Assembly (NCBI RefSeq): GCF_001816165.1
Contig: NZ_MDZC01000123.1
Location: forward strand, 1 to 64,000
Direction: 5' to 3'
DNA from: Hymenobacter glacialis
GTDB taxonomy: Bacteria > Bacteroidota > Bacteroidia > Cytophagales > Hymenobacteraceae
Length of the DNA stretch: 64,000 nt
Part shown: positions 51,495 to 59,251 of the stretch, piece by piece
Layout of the letters: each line of letters starts with the position of its first letter
Numbering within the stretch: the first letter of the stretch is position 1
Program-made: the position numbers and the translations under genes
Notes under the pieces: generated by a model
The model's input: only the letters and a program-made list of their open reading frames with translations
Databases searched by the model: none
What the model was told of the DNA's origin: nothing

Positions 51495-51530
51495 TGTGGC
51501 TGCTTCGAGCGGCTACATGCTTTTTCTTTT
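51495..51530 (+). terminator. Intrinsic terminator acting as attenuator
   Basis: TGTGGCTGC (51495-51503) pairs with GCGGCTACA (51509-51517, with G-T pairs) around TTCGA, followed by ATGC and TTTTTCTTTT. It comes after the SAM-I aptamer and Cys leader and before the ATP-grasp gene. An upstream GCAGC at about 51459 could compete with the 5' arm and serve as part of an antiterminator. Confidence 0.7.
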
Positions 51531-51772
51531 GGGTTGTTATCCACTTGGCGCATTGACGCTGAGGCGGTTTCGTGCAAAAGCCGATTTGCTATTTCCTGCC
51601 CGCACTGCGCGGAATCGGGGCAAGCGCCGGCCACAACAACACCCCCGAGAGGCAGGTCTCCAACGAATATCATGGGCTTAGAAGATTCTTATCCGGAACC
51701 CGTGTCGCCGTGCGCCCCGCATCGGCCGCAGGACTTTCGCCCCTGTTTCAAACCCCATTAATTTTCCTTATT
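51531..51772. other. Leader RNA region before the ATP-grasp gene
   Basis: About 240 bases with no convincing gene. It contains CCGATT and AATCGG that could pair, and ACAACAACA (about 51633-51641), which is complementary to the TGT codons of the leader peptide. These may be parts of further RNA structure. Open frames run through it but resemble no family. Confidence 0.4.
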
Positions 51773-52768
51773 ATGTCGCTGACGATGAAGCCCATTGGCA
51801 TCTATTTCGAACACCCCGAATGGTTCAAGCCGCTGTTTGCGGAGCTGGACCGCCGTGGGCTGCCCTACGAGAAAATAGACGCCGCCCACCACCTGTTCAA
51901 CCCCGCCGAGCAGGAAAGCCGCTACAGCCTGGTGGTGAACCGCATGAGTTCCTCCGCTTACCTGCGCGGACATGGGCAGGGCATTTTTCACACGGCCGGA
52001 TTTGCCACGCACCTGGAGCGCATCGGCACGCGCATTATCAACGGGTCGGCGGCCACGGCCATTGAAACCAACAAGGCCCGGCAGCTCTCGCTGTTTGAGT
52101 CGTTGGGGCTGAAATACCCGAAGTCGTTTGTGATAAACCACGCCTCGCGGGCCGTGGATGCGGCCAAGGAGCTGCGCTTTCCCATTGTGGTGAAGGTGAA
52201 CATTGGCGGCAGCGGGGCGGGCATTATTCGCTTCGATACCCTGGCGGGCCTGCAAGCCGCGGTGGACAACAACCAGATTGACCTCGGCATCGACCAGACG
52301 GCGCTGGTGCAGGAGTATGTGACGCCCCGCGGCGGCAACATTCACCGGGTAGAAATGCTGGATGGAAAATTCCTCTACGCCATGAAGGTGTTCACCACCG
52401 GCGAGAGCTTCAACCTGTGCCCCGCCGAAATCTGCCAGATTCCGGAGGAGCAGTCGGCGGAATTCTGCCTGACCGAAGCCCCGAAAAAGGGCATTCAGGT
52501 GGAAGCCTTTACGCCGCCGGCGGAGGTGATTGCCGCTGTGGAACGCATTGTGGCCGCGGCCAAAATAGACGTGGGCGGCATTGAATACCTTATCGACGAC
52601 CGCACCGGCGACGTGCTGTTCTACGACATCAACGCGCTTTCCAACTTCGTGGCCGATGCCGTGAACGTGGTGGGGTTTGACCCCTACGCCCGCTTTGTGG
52701 ACTACCTGGAAACGCAGCTGCCGGCGGTGGCGGTGGGGGCCAGGAAAGGCGAATTAGCCACAGCTTAA
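51773..52768 (+). CDS. ATP-grasp (RimK-like) ligase of unknown substrate
   Basis: A 331-residue protein read from ATG 51773 (MSLTMKPIGIYFEHPEWFKP). Frame sequence further upstream is leader RNA. Its ATP-grasp core shows FPIVVKVNIGGSGAGIIRFD (ATP-binding loop), ALVQEYV, and the metal-binding DVLFYDINALSNF near the C-terminus. ATP-grasp enzymes join a carboxylate to an amine or thiol through an acyl phosphate. It is followed directly by an SfnG-like monooxygenase and preceded by SAM and cysteine sensors, so a sulfur-related ligation is likely, but the substrate cannot be named. Confidence 0.85.
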   Translation: MSLTMKPIGIYFEHPEWFKPLFAELDRRGLPYEKIDAAHHLFNPAEQESRYSLVVNRMSSSAYLRGHGQGIFHTAGFATHLERIGTRIINGSAATAIETNKARQLSLFESLGLKYPKSFVINHASRAVDAAKELRFPIVVKVNIGGSGAGIIRFDTLAGLQAAVDNNQIDLGIDQTALVQEYVTPRGGNIHRVEMLDGKFLYAMKVFTTGESFNLCPAEICQIPEEQSAEFCLTEAPKKGIQVEAFTPPAEVIAAVERIVAAAKIDVGGIEYLIDDRTGDVLFYDINALSNFVADAVNVVGFDPYARFVDYLETQLPAVAVGARKGELATA

Positions 52769-52786
52769 CTCAAAAAAACAACAACG

Positions 52787-52890
52787 GAACGTCATGTCGA
52801 GCGCAGCCGAAGCATCTCTACCGCTTCGGCCCAATCAACATGAATTACTACTGCGGTAGAGATGCTTCGGCCCCGCTCGGCATGACGTTC
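52787..52890. repeat. Palindromic intergenic repeat, CATGCTGAG family, copy 13
   Basis: Arms AACGTCATGTCGAGCGCAGC and CCGCTCGGCATGACGTT, inner TCTCTACCGC / GCGGTAGAGA. It lies between the ATP-grasp and sfnG genes and ends 17 bases before the sfnG start. Confidence 0.9.
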
Positions 52891-52906
52891 TTAAAGCACA
52901 TAAATT

Positions 52907-53926
52907 ATGAAATTCGGATATTGGATGCCTGTATTTGGAGGCTGGCTGCGCAACGTCGAGGACGAGCACATGCCCACCGACTGGAGCTACGTCAAGCAAT
53001 TGGCGCAGCGCAGCGAAGCCCTGGGTTACGACCTCACGCTGATTGCGGAGCTCTACCTGAACGATATCAAAGGCACGGAGGCGCCCTCCATGGAAGCCTG
53101 GAGCACGGCCGCCGCGCTGGCCGCCGTGACCGAGCAGCTGGAAATAATGGTGGCCGTGCGCCCCACTTTTCACAACCCCGCGCAGCTGGCCAAACAGGCG
53201 GCCAACATCGACCTGATTGCGCCGGGCCGCCTGTCGCTCAACGTGGTATCGAGCTGGTGGCGCGACGAGGCCACCAAGTACGGCCTGCATTTTGAGCAGC
53301 ACGACGACCGGTATGCCCGCACCCGTGAGTGGCTCGACGTAGTAACCAACGTGTGGAAACAGGACCATTTCAGCTACGATGGCAAGTACTACCAGGTGGC
53401 CGACAACGTGCTGCAGCCCAAGCCCGCCAAGGCCCCGTTCTTGTATGCGGGCGGTGAGTCGGAGGCGGCCAAGGAACTGATATCGACGCAGTGCGACGGC
53501 TACGTGATGCACGGCGACTCGCCGGAGCAAATAGGGGCCCGCATAGCCGACATGCGTCGCCGCCGCGAGCAAAAAGGCCTGCCGCCGATGAAATTCGGCG
53601 TGGCCGGCTACACCGTTGTGCGCGACAACGAGCAAGACGTGAAAAAGGAGCTTGACCGCATCACCAACGTGAAGGCGTCGGCGGCGGGCTACGGCAACTA
53701 CCAGCAGTGGCTGGCCGGCACCCAGCTGGAGCAGCAGATGTCGCTGCAGGATTACTCCGTTTCGAACCGCGGCTTGCGCACGGGCCTCACCGGCACGCCC
53801 GCCCAGCTTCAGGACCGGATTGGGGCCTTTGAGCAGGTAGGGGTTGATTTCTTCCTGCTACAGGCCAGCCCGCAGCTGGAGGAAATGGAGCGGTTTTCGA
53901 AGTCCGTTATTCAGGTGCTGGCGTGA
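52907..53926 (+). CDS. sfnG: FMNH2-dependent sulfone monooxygenase, SfnG-like
   Basis: A 339-residue luciferase-like flavin monooxygenase. Long stretches match what I remember of dimethylsulfone monooxygenase SfnG: MKFGYWMPVFGGWLRNVEDE, LNVVSSWWRDEATKYG, RTREWLDVVTNVWK and PFLYAGGESEAAKELISTQC. SfnG cleaves the C-S bond of dimethylsulfone to methanesulfinate for use as a sulfur source during sulfate starvation. It needs reduced FMN from a separate reductase not seen in this window. SAM-I and cysteine sensors upstream fit induction by sulfur limitation. Other alkanesulfonate monooxygenases are the alternative. Confidence 0.85.
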   Translation: MKFGYWMPVFGGWLRNVEDEHMPTDWSYVKQLAQRSEALGYDLTLIAELYLNDIKGTEAPSMEAWSTAAALAAVTEQLEIMVAVRPTFHNPAQLAKQAANIDLIAPGRLSLNVVSSWWRDEATKYGLHFEQHDDRYARTREWLDVVTNVWKQDHFSYDGKYYQVADNVLQPKPAKAPFLYAGGESEAAKELISTQCDGYVMHGDSPEQIGARIADMRRRREQKGLPPMKFGVAGYTVVRDNEQDVKKELDRITNVKASAAGYGNYQQWLAGTQLEQQMSLQDYSVSNRGLRTGLTGTPAQLQDRIGAFEQVGVDFFLLQASPQLEEMERFSKSVIQVLA

Positions 53927-53955
53927 GTCAACTACGATGAAAAGGAAATTACACA

Positions 53956-54060
53956 GAACGTCATGCTGAGCTTGCCGAGGCATCTCTACCGCGCAACTAT
54001 CCCTATGGATTGCGTTTGCTATGGCGGTAGAAATGCTTCGGCAAGCTCAGCATGACGTTC
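53956..54060. repeat. Palindromic intergenic repeat, CATGCTGAG family, copy 14
   Basis: Arms GAACGTCATGCTGAGCTTGC and GCAAGCTCAGCATGACGTTC, inner TCTACCGC / GCGGTAGA. It ends 34 bases before the permease start. An ATG inside its right arm (54052) is in frame with the permease. Confidence 0.9.
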
Positions 54061-54093
54061 TTTTTAAAGCAGCAACGCGCATCAAGAAATTTC

Positions 54094-55650
54094 ATGCTTA
54101 AAAAGTCATTAGCGCTGCTTCAGTTAGAAGCGGCCGAAACGGGGGCTAATACCCTCAAACGTAGTCTCAACGGATTCAGCCTCATAGCCATTGGCATTGG
54201 CGTTATCATCGGGGCGGGCCTGTTTTCCCTCACCGGCATTGCGGCGGCCAACAACGCCGGGCCGGCCGTTACCCTTTCGTTTATTGTGGCAGCGGTGGGC
54301 TGCGCATTCTCCGCCCTGTGCTACGCCGAGTTTGCGGCGCTGGTGCCCGTATCGGGCAGCGCCTACACGTATTCATACGCCACCATGGGCGAGATGTTTG
54401 CCTGGATTATCGGCTGGGATTTGGTGCTCGAATACTCGGTAGGGGCGGCCACGGTGGCCATTAGCTGGTCGCAGTACCTCATCAAATTCCTGGGCAAGTA
54501 CGGGCTGCACATTCCGGCGCAGCTGGTTATGTCGCCTTTTGAAACGGCCACCCTGGCCGACGGTTCCACCGTGTCGGGCTACGTGAACGTGCCGGCCATG
54601 CTCATTGTGCTGGCCATCACGGCCATTGTCACGCGGGGCACCAAGGGCTCGGCGTGGTTCAATGCGCTGGTGGTGGCGCTGAAGGTGGCGGTGGTGCTGG
54701 TGTTTATCGCGCTGGGCTGGCAGTACATCGACCCGGCCAACTACCAGCCCTACATTCCGGCCAATACCGGCGAGTTTGGTGAGTTTGGGCTGAGCGGAAT
54801 TCTGCGCGGAGCTGGTGTTATCTTCTTTGTGTTCATTGGCTTCGATATTGTGGCCACCATGGCGCAGGAAACCAAGAACCCCCAGCGCAACATGCCCATC
54901 GGCATCCTGGGTTCGCTGGCCGTGTGCACGGTGCTGTTCGTGCTCTTCGGGCACGTGCTCACGGGCCTGGCCAACTACACCGAGTTCAAGGACAGCGCCG
55001 CGCCAGTGGCCATTGCCATCGAAAAGACGCCTTATGCCTGGCTGAGCTCGGCCGTGATTATGGCCATTCTCATCGGCTACACGTCGGTGATTCTGGTGGA
55101 TTTGCTGGGGCAGTCGCGGGTGTTCTTCTCCATGTCGAAAGACGGGCTCCTGCCGCCGGTTTTTTCCCGGCTCCATCCCCGGTTTAACACGCCGGCGCAG
55201 TCCACGCTGCTACTCGGGGCATTCATTGCGGTGTTTGCGGGCTTCGTGCCCATTTCCGTAGTGGGCGAGATGACGAGCATCGGCACGCTGCTGGCCTTCG
55301 TGATGGTGTGCCTGGGCGTGCTCATCATGCGCCGCACCAACCCCGATGCCCCGCGCCCGTTCCGGACGCCGTGGGTGCCGGTGGTGCCCATTCTGGGCAT
55401 AGTGGTGTGCCTGGTGATGATGTTCTCACTGCCCGTGGAGACGTGGCTGCGGCTGTACGTGTGGCTGGTGCTAGGCCTCCTGATATATTACTTCTACGGG
55501 CAGCGCAACAGCAAGCTGCGCCTGGCTGAGCCTGCCAGCGCCACGCTATGGAAGCTCACGCTGGGGCGACTGGCCCTGTATGTCAGCGCGCCGGTAGGCC
55601 TGTATTTCCTGATTAGAGAGGCAGCGCATTCGGTAAGCAACTGGCTTTAG
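54094..55650 (+). CDS. APC-family amino acid permease
   Basis: A 518-residue transporter read from ATG 54094 (MLKKSLALLQLEAAETGANT). The ATG at 54052 is repeat-derived. It has twelve or more hydrophobic segments, with the APC first-helix signature IAIGIGVIIGAGLFSLTGIA and the helix-6 motif FFVFIGFDIVATMAQETKNP. The layout is that of cationic amino acid transporters (CAT family). It follows sfnG but is not clearly part of the sulfur unit. Substrate not determinable. Confidence 0.9.
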   Translation: MLKKSLALLQLEAAETGANTLKRSLNGFSLIAIGIGVIIGAGLFSLTGIAAANNAGPAVTLSFIVAAVGCAFSALCYAEFAALVPVSGSAYTYSYATMGEMFAWIIGWDLVLEYSVGAATVAISWSQYLIKFLGKYGLHIPAQLVMSPFETATLADGSTVSGYVNVPAMLIVLAITAIVTRGTKGSAWFNALVVALKVAVVLVFIALGWQYIDPANYQPYIPANTGEFGEFGLSGILRGAGVIFFVFIGFDIVATMAQETKNPQRNMPIGILGSLAVCTVLFVLFGHVLTGLANYTEFKDSAAPVAIAIEKTPYAWLSSAVIMAILIGYTSVILVDLLGQSRVFFSMSKDGLLPPVFSRLHPRFNTPAQSTLLLGAFIAVFAGFVPISVVGEMTSIGTLLAFVMVCLGVLIMRRTNPDAPRPFRTPWVPVVPILGIVVCLVMMFSLPVETWLRLYVWLVLGLLIYYFYGQRNSKLRLAEPASATLWKLTLGRLALYVSAPVGLYFLIREAAHSVSNWL

Positions 55651-55856
55651 TAACCTGGAAATTGCTCTATTAGGACTTTTGCTTCGTTGGGTGCCTGGGA
55701 GATTTCTGGAAGTTGATGCTAGGCAAAAGGGAGGGTCTGCAGTTGCAGCAAATCGCTCGGAACAGGAGCTTTTTAGCAACTTACTGCGTTAATTATCGTA
55801 AATTTACAGAGCCCGGAAACCAGTATTATCACTATTTGGGCACTAATTAATACGCT

Positions 55857-56591
55857 TTGACCGAATCCTCCTACTCTGACCTGATACCTACTTACGAACA
55901 CGAGCGCCTGGAAGCCTTGCGGCCCTACCGGGTGCTGGGCACGCCCGGGCAGGGGGTGTTCAACGATTTTGTGAGCGTGGTAGCCAAGCTCTTCGACGTG
56001 CCCATTGCGCTGGTGTCGTTGGTGCGGGAGAGCGACGTGGTGTTCATCGGCAATGCGGGGCTGCCCGAAGCCACCATTGTCAACCGCGAGGACAGCATGT
56101 GCTCGGTTGCCATTTTGCAGGAGGGACCAGCGGTTTTTGAAGACATCGCCTCCAAGCCCTGTTCACTGGTCAATCCGCTTACGGCTCAGCAAATGCACTT
56201 GGGCTTCTACGCCGGGCAGGCCCTGCGCGGCGCCGATGGCATGGGCATCGGCAGCCTGTGCGTGCTCGACCGCAAACCCCGGCAGCTCACTGAGCCCGAA
56301 GCCCAGCTCCTTGAGCAGCTGGCGCTGGTGGCTACCGACTTGCTGGAGCTTCAGGCGGCTCAGGCCTTAGACGACACGCTGCGCTCCCGCCTCGACGGCC
56401 CCCTTGACGAGTCCCTCACCCGCCTGCGCACCCTGGCCGAACTGCGCGAATTGACAACAGTCGTTGACCCCGCAGATGCGGCCAGATACGATGCTTCCCG
56501 CATGGAAGAGGCCCAGTACCTGGCCAAAGCCATGCGCCGCGCGTTGCAAGTGGCCCTGGCCGAACTTCCCAAAGCCAAGACTGGCAAGTAG
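55857..56591 (+). CDS. GAF-domain protein
   Basis: A 244-residue protein. The only reasonable start is TTG at 55857 (MTESSYSDLIPTYEHERLEA), since no ATG precedes the GAF domain (about 20-165: FNDFVSVVAKLFDVPIALVS, ISLVxE-type core, MGIGSLCVLDRKPRQL). This is the small-ligand-sensing type found at the N-terminus of many kinases, but no output domain follows. The C-terminal helices (170-244) are of unknown role. It is probably a stand-alone sensor or a redox-type GAF protein. Confidence 0.82.
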   Translation: MTESSYSDLIPTYEHERLEALRPYRVLGTPGQGVFNDFVSVVAKLFDVPIALVSLVRESDVVFIGNAGLPEATIVNREDSMCSVAILQEGPAVFEDIASKPCSLVNPLTAQQMHLGFYAGQALRGADGMGIGSLCVLDRKPRQLTEPEAQLLEQLALVATDLLELQAAQALDDTLRSRLDGPLDESLTRLRTLAELRELTTVVDPADAARYDASRMEEAQYLAKAMRRALQVALAELPKAKTGK

Positions 56592-56625
56592 GCGCTGCAC
56601 GGCCAAAACCGACCTTTTCCTCGGC

Positions 56626-56633
56626 TATCTTTG
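56626..56633 (+). promoter_or_regulatory. Candidate -7 box for the topoisomerase gene
   Basis: TATCTTTG is an exact TAnnTTTG match 56 bases before the GTG start at 56689. No -33 TTTG at the proper distance. Confidence 0.45.
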
Positions 56634-56688
56634 TTGATTACGATGCCGCTCAAAACATGGGAGGCGTCCTTTTAATCAGCGAAAATCA

Positions 56689-59232
56689 GTGAAGGTTTGC
56701 ATAGCCGAAAAGCCCAGCGTGGCCCGCGAAATTGCCAACGTATTGGGCGCCACCCGCCGCATGGACGGCTACTATGAGGGCAACGGCTACCAGGTTACCT
56801 GGACCTTCGGCCACTTCTGCCAGCTCAAGGAGCCCGACGACTACCAGCCCGAGTGGAAGCGCTGGAACCTGCACAACCTGCCCATGATTCCGGACTCGTT
56901 CGGCATCAAGCTCATGCGCCGCGACGAAGGCGTGGTGAAGCAGTTCCACACCATTAAGAAGCTGGTGGCTGAGGCCGAGGAAGTCATCAACTGCGGCGAC
57001 GCCGGGCAGGAAGGGGAGGTGATTCAACGCTGGGTGTTGATGGAGGCCAAGTGCCGCAAGCCGGTGAAGCGGCTCTGGATTTCGTCGCTCACCGAGGAGG
57101 CTATCCGCCAGGGCTTCGCCAACCTGCGCGACGGCAAGGAGTTCGACAAGCTGTACCAGGCCGGCAAAAGCCGGGCCGTGGGCGACTGGCTGCTGGGCCT
57201 GAATGCCACCCGCCTCTTCACCCTCAAGTACACCACTTACCAGGACAAGCAGCTGCTCAGCATTGGCCGGGTGCAGACGCCCACGCTGGCCCTAATGGTG
57301 GACCGCTGGCACGAAATCCAGAACTTCAAGTCCGAGCCCTATTGGGTGCTGCGCACCGAATACCGGGGTACGATGTTCAGCCACATTGCCCCGCCCAAGC
57401 AAGCCAAGGAGGCCGAAGACGCCCCCGACGAGAAAACGCGGCTCCGGGCGCTCGGTTACTTTGTGACGGAGAAGGAAGCGCAAGAAGCACTTGAGGCGGT
57501 GCGGACTGCACCGCTGATTATCACAGGAGTAGAGATTAAAAAAGGGCGGGAGTCGCCGCCGCGCTTGTTCGACCTGACCTCGCTGCAGGTGCAGTGCAAC
57601 AACCAGCTGGGCCTCTCGGCCGAGGACACGCTCAAGATTGTGCAGGGCCTGTACGAGAAGAAGGCCGTGAGCTACCCGCGGGTGGACACCACGTTTTTGC
57701 CCGACGACCAGTATCCTAAAATCCCCGGCATTCTGCGTGGCATTGGCTACGACAGCCTGACCGCGCCGCTGCTCGCCACCAAGATTCCGAAGACGCCCAA
57801 GGTGTTCAATAACGCCAAGGTGACCGACCACCACGCCATCATTCCGACCGGCGCGGCGGGCCCGGGCGGCGGGATGGAAAGCAGCGTGTATGACATCATC
57901 ACGCGGCGCTTCATCGCGGCTTTTTACCCCGACTGCGAGGTGAGCAACACCACCGTGCTGGCCGAGGCGGCCGAGCGCCCGTTCCGGGTGCGCGGCCGGC
58001 AGATTCTCAGCCCCGGCTGGCGCGTGGTGTACGGCAACCCCGAGGAGCAGCAGGCGCCCACCCCGGCCCCCGCGCCCAACCAAAAAGCCGGCGGCGAGGA
58101 GGCCGAAGACGTGGTGAGCACCGTGCTGCCCAGCTTCGCGCAGGGCGAAAGCGGCCCCCACGTGCCGCGCCTCGACAGCAAAACCACCCAGCCGCCCAAG
58201 GACTACACCGAAGCCAGCCTGCTGCGCGGCATGGAAACCGCCGGCCGCAACATTGACGACGACGAGCTGCGCCAGGCCATGAAGGAAAATGGCATCGGCC
58301 GCCCCAGTACCCGCGCTGCCATCATCGAAACGCTGTTTAAGCGCAACTACATCCGGCGCGAGAAGAAGCGCCTGTTGCCCACGCCCACCGGCGTCGAGCT
58401 CATCGGCCTCATCCGCAACCCTACCTTGAAATCGGCCGAGCTCACGGGCCAGTGGGAGCGGAAGTTGCGCCAGATTGAGAAGGGCGAGCTGTCGTCGGAA
58501 CAGTTTCTGGCCGAGCTCAGCGCCCTGGTGCGCGAGATGGTGCAGGAAGTAAAGACCGACGGCCGGGGGCGGATGGTGACTTCCTCTTCAGCTGTTAGCT
58601 CTCAGCCGTTAGCCGTTAGCTCAGCTCAAGGAAAAGCTAACAGCCAGCAGCCAGCAGCTAATAGCTCAGCTAAGGGCCTGGGCTACTGCCCCGTGTGCAA
58701 AACCGGCCACGTGCTGCGGGGCAAAACCGCTTTTGGCTGCGCCCGCTTCCGCGAGGGCTGCACGTTCCGGCTGGCTGCCGAGATGCACGGCAAAAAGCTG
58801 AGCGACCCGCAGGTGAAAGCCCTGCTGGCCAAGGGCCGCACACCCATTATGAAGGGTTTCGTGGGTGCCGGGGGGCAGAAGTTCGATGCCGCCATTGGCT
58901 TCGATGCTGCCTTTCAGCCTGTGCTACAGCTGGTGGCGGAACCCAAGCCCGGCGCCGCGCCCGACTCCGGCCAGATTCCGTGTCCCGTGTGTAAGCTCGG
59001 CACCATGCTCAAGGGCAAGGCCGCTTATGGCTGCTCCCGCTTCCGCGAGGACTGCCAGTTTCGGGTGGCCTTCGAGTGGGGCGGCAAGCAACTCACCGAA
59101 ACGCAGCTCAAGCAGTTGCTGCGGCGGGGCGAAACCACTGTCATCAAAGGTTTTATCTCAGCCAAAACCGGGAATAAGTACGACGCCGCGCTGAAGGTGG
59201 AAGAAGGGCGCGTGGTGCCGGTGTTTGGGTAA
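56689..59232 (+). CDS. topB: Type IA DNA topoisomerase (topoisomerase III-like)
   Basis: An 847-residue topoisomerase beginning with GTG (MKVCIAEKPSVAREIANVLG). The toprim domain has Glu7 and reads CGDAGQEGE at 102-110, so the second Asp of the usual DxD motif is Gly106. The active-site tyrosine is Tyr329 (KKAVSYPRVDTTFLPDD). The C-terminus carries two zinc-finger-like repeats of the topoisomerase type (CPVCKTGHVLRGKTAFGC and CPVCKLGTMLKGKAAYGC). Between the core and the first finger is a Ser/Ala/Gln linker encoded by an imperfect DNA palindrome. It relaxes or decatenates DNA through single-strand passage. Confidence 0.92.
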   Translation: MKVCIAEKPSVAREIANVLGATRRMDGYYEGNGYQVTWTFGHFCQLKEPDDYQPEWKRWNLHNLPMIPDSFGIKLMRRDEGVVKQFHTIKKLVAEAEEVINCGDAGQEGEVIQRWVLMEAKCRKPVKRLWISSLTEEAIRQGFANLRDGKEFDKLYQAGKSRAVGDWLLGLNATRLFTLKYTTYQDKQLLSIGRVQTPTLALMVDRWHEIQNFKSEPYWVLRTEYRGTMFSHIAPPKQAKEAEDAPDEKTRLRALGYFVTEKEAQEALEAVRTAPLIITGVEIKKGRESPPRLFDLTSLQVQCNNQLGLSAEDTLKIVQGLYEKKAVSYPRVDTTFLPDDQYPKIPGILRGIGYDSLTAPLLATKIPKTPKVFNNAKVTDHHAIIPTGAAGPGGGMESSVYDIITRRFIAAFYPDCEVSNTTVLAEAAERPFRVRGRQILSPGWRVVYGNPEEQQAPTPAPAPNQKAGGEEAEDVVSTVLPSFAQGESGPHVPRLDSKTTQPPKDYTEASLLRGMETAGRNIDDDELRQAMKENGIGRPSTRAAIIETLFKRNYIRREKKRLLPTPTGVELIGLIRNPTLKSAELTGQWERKLRQIEKGELSSEQFLAELSALVREMVQEVKTDGRGRMVTSSSAVSSQPLAVSSAQGKANSQQPAANSSAKGLGYCPVCKTGHVLRGKTAFGCARFREGCTFRLAAEMHGKKLSDPQVKALLAKGRTPIMKGFVGAGGQKFDAAIGFDAAFQPVLQLVAEPKPGAAPDSGQIPCPVCKLGTMLKGKAAYGCSRFREDCQFRVAFEWGGKQLTETQLKQLLRRGETTVIKGFISAKTGNKYDAALKVEEGRVVPVFG
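58589..58671. repeat. Inverted repeat inside the topoisomerase reading frame
   Basis: GCTGTTAGCTCTCAGCCGTT with AGCCGTTAGCTCAGCT on the left mirrors AGCTAACAGCCAGCAGCC with AGCAGCTAATAGCTCAGCT on the right, around CAAGGAA. Tandem GTTAGC units are of the kind seen between genes (compare 12225-12250). It is translated in frame as a Ser/Ala/Gln linker of about 28 residues. This is a fifth repeat family and the only one found within a gene. Confidence 0.75.
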
Positions 59233-59251
59233 GGGCGGGCCTCCAAATAAT

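Noticed and set aside
51572..51772. N-terminal extension of the ATP-grasp protein from 51572
   Set aside because: The added 67 residues are encoded by leader RNA sequence just after the attenuator and have no resemblance to an ATP-grasp N-terminus.
5829..54060. Repeated CATGCTGAG elements as a CRISPR array or insertion-sequence ends
   Set aside because: Copies are scattered singly between genes rather than at regular spacing, have no spacers, and no cas or transposase gene lies in the window.
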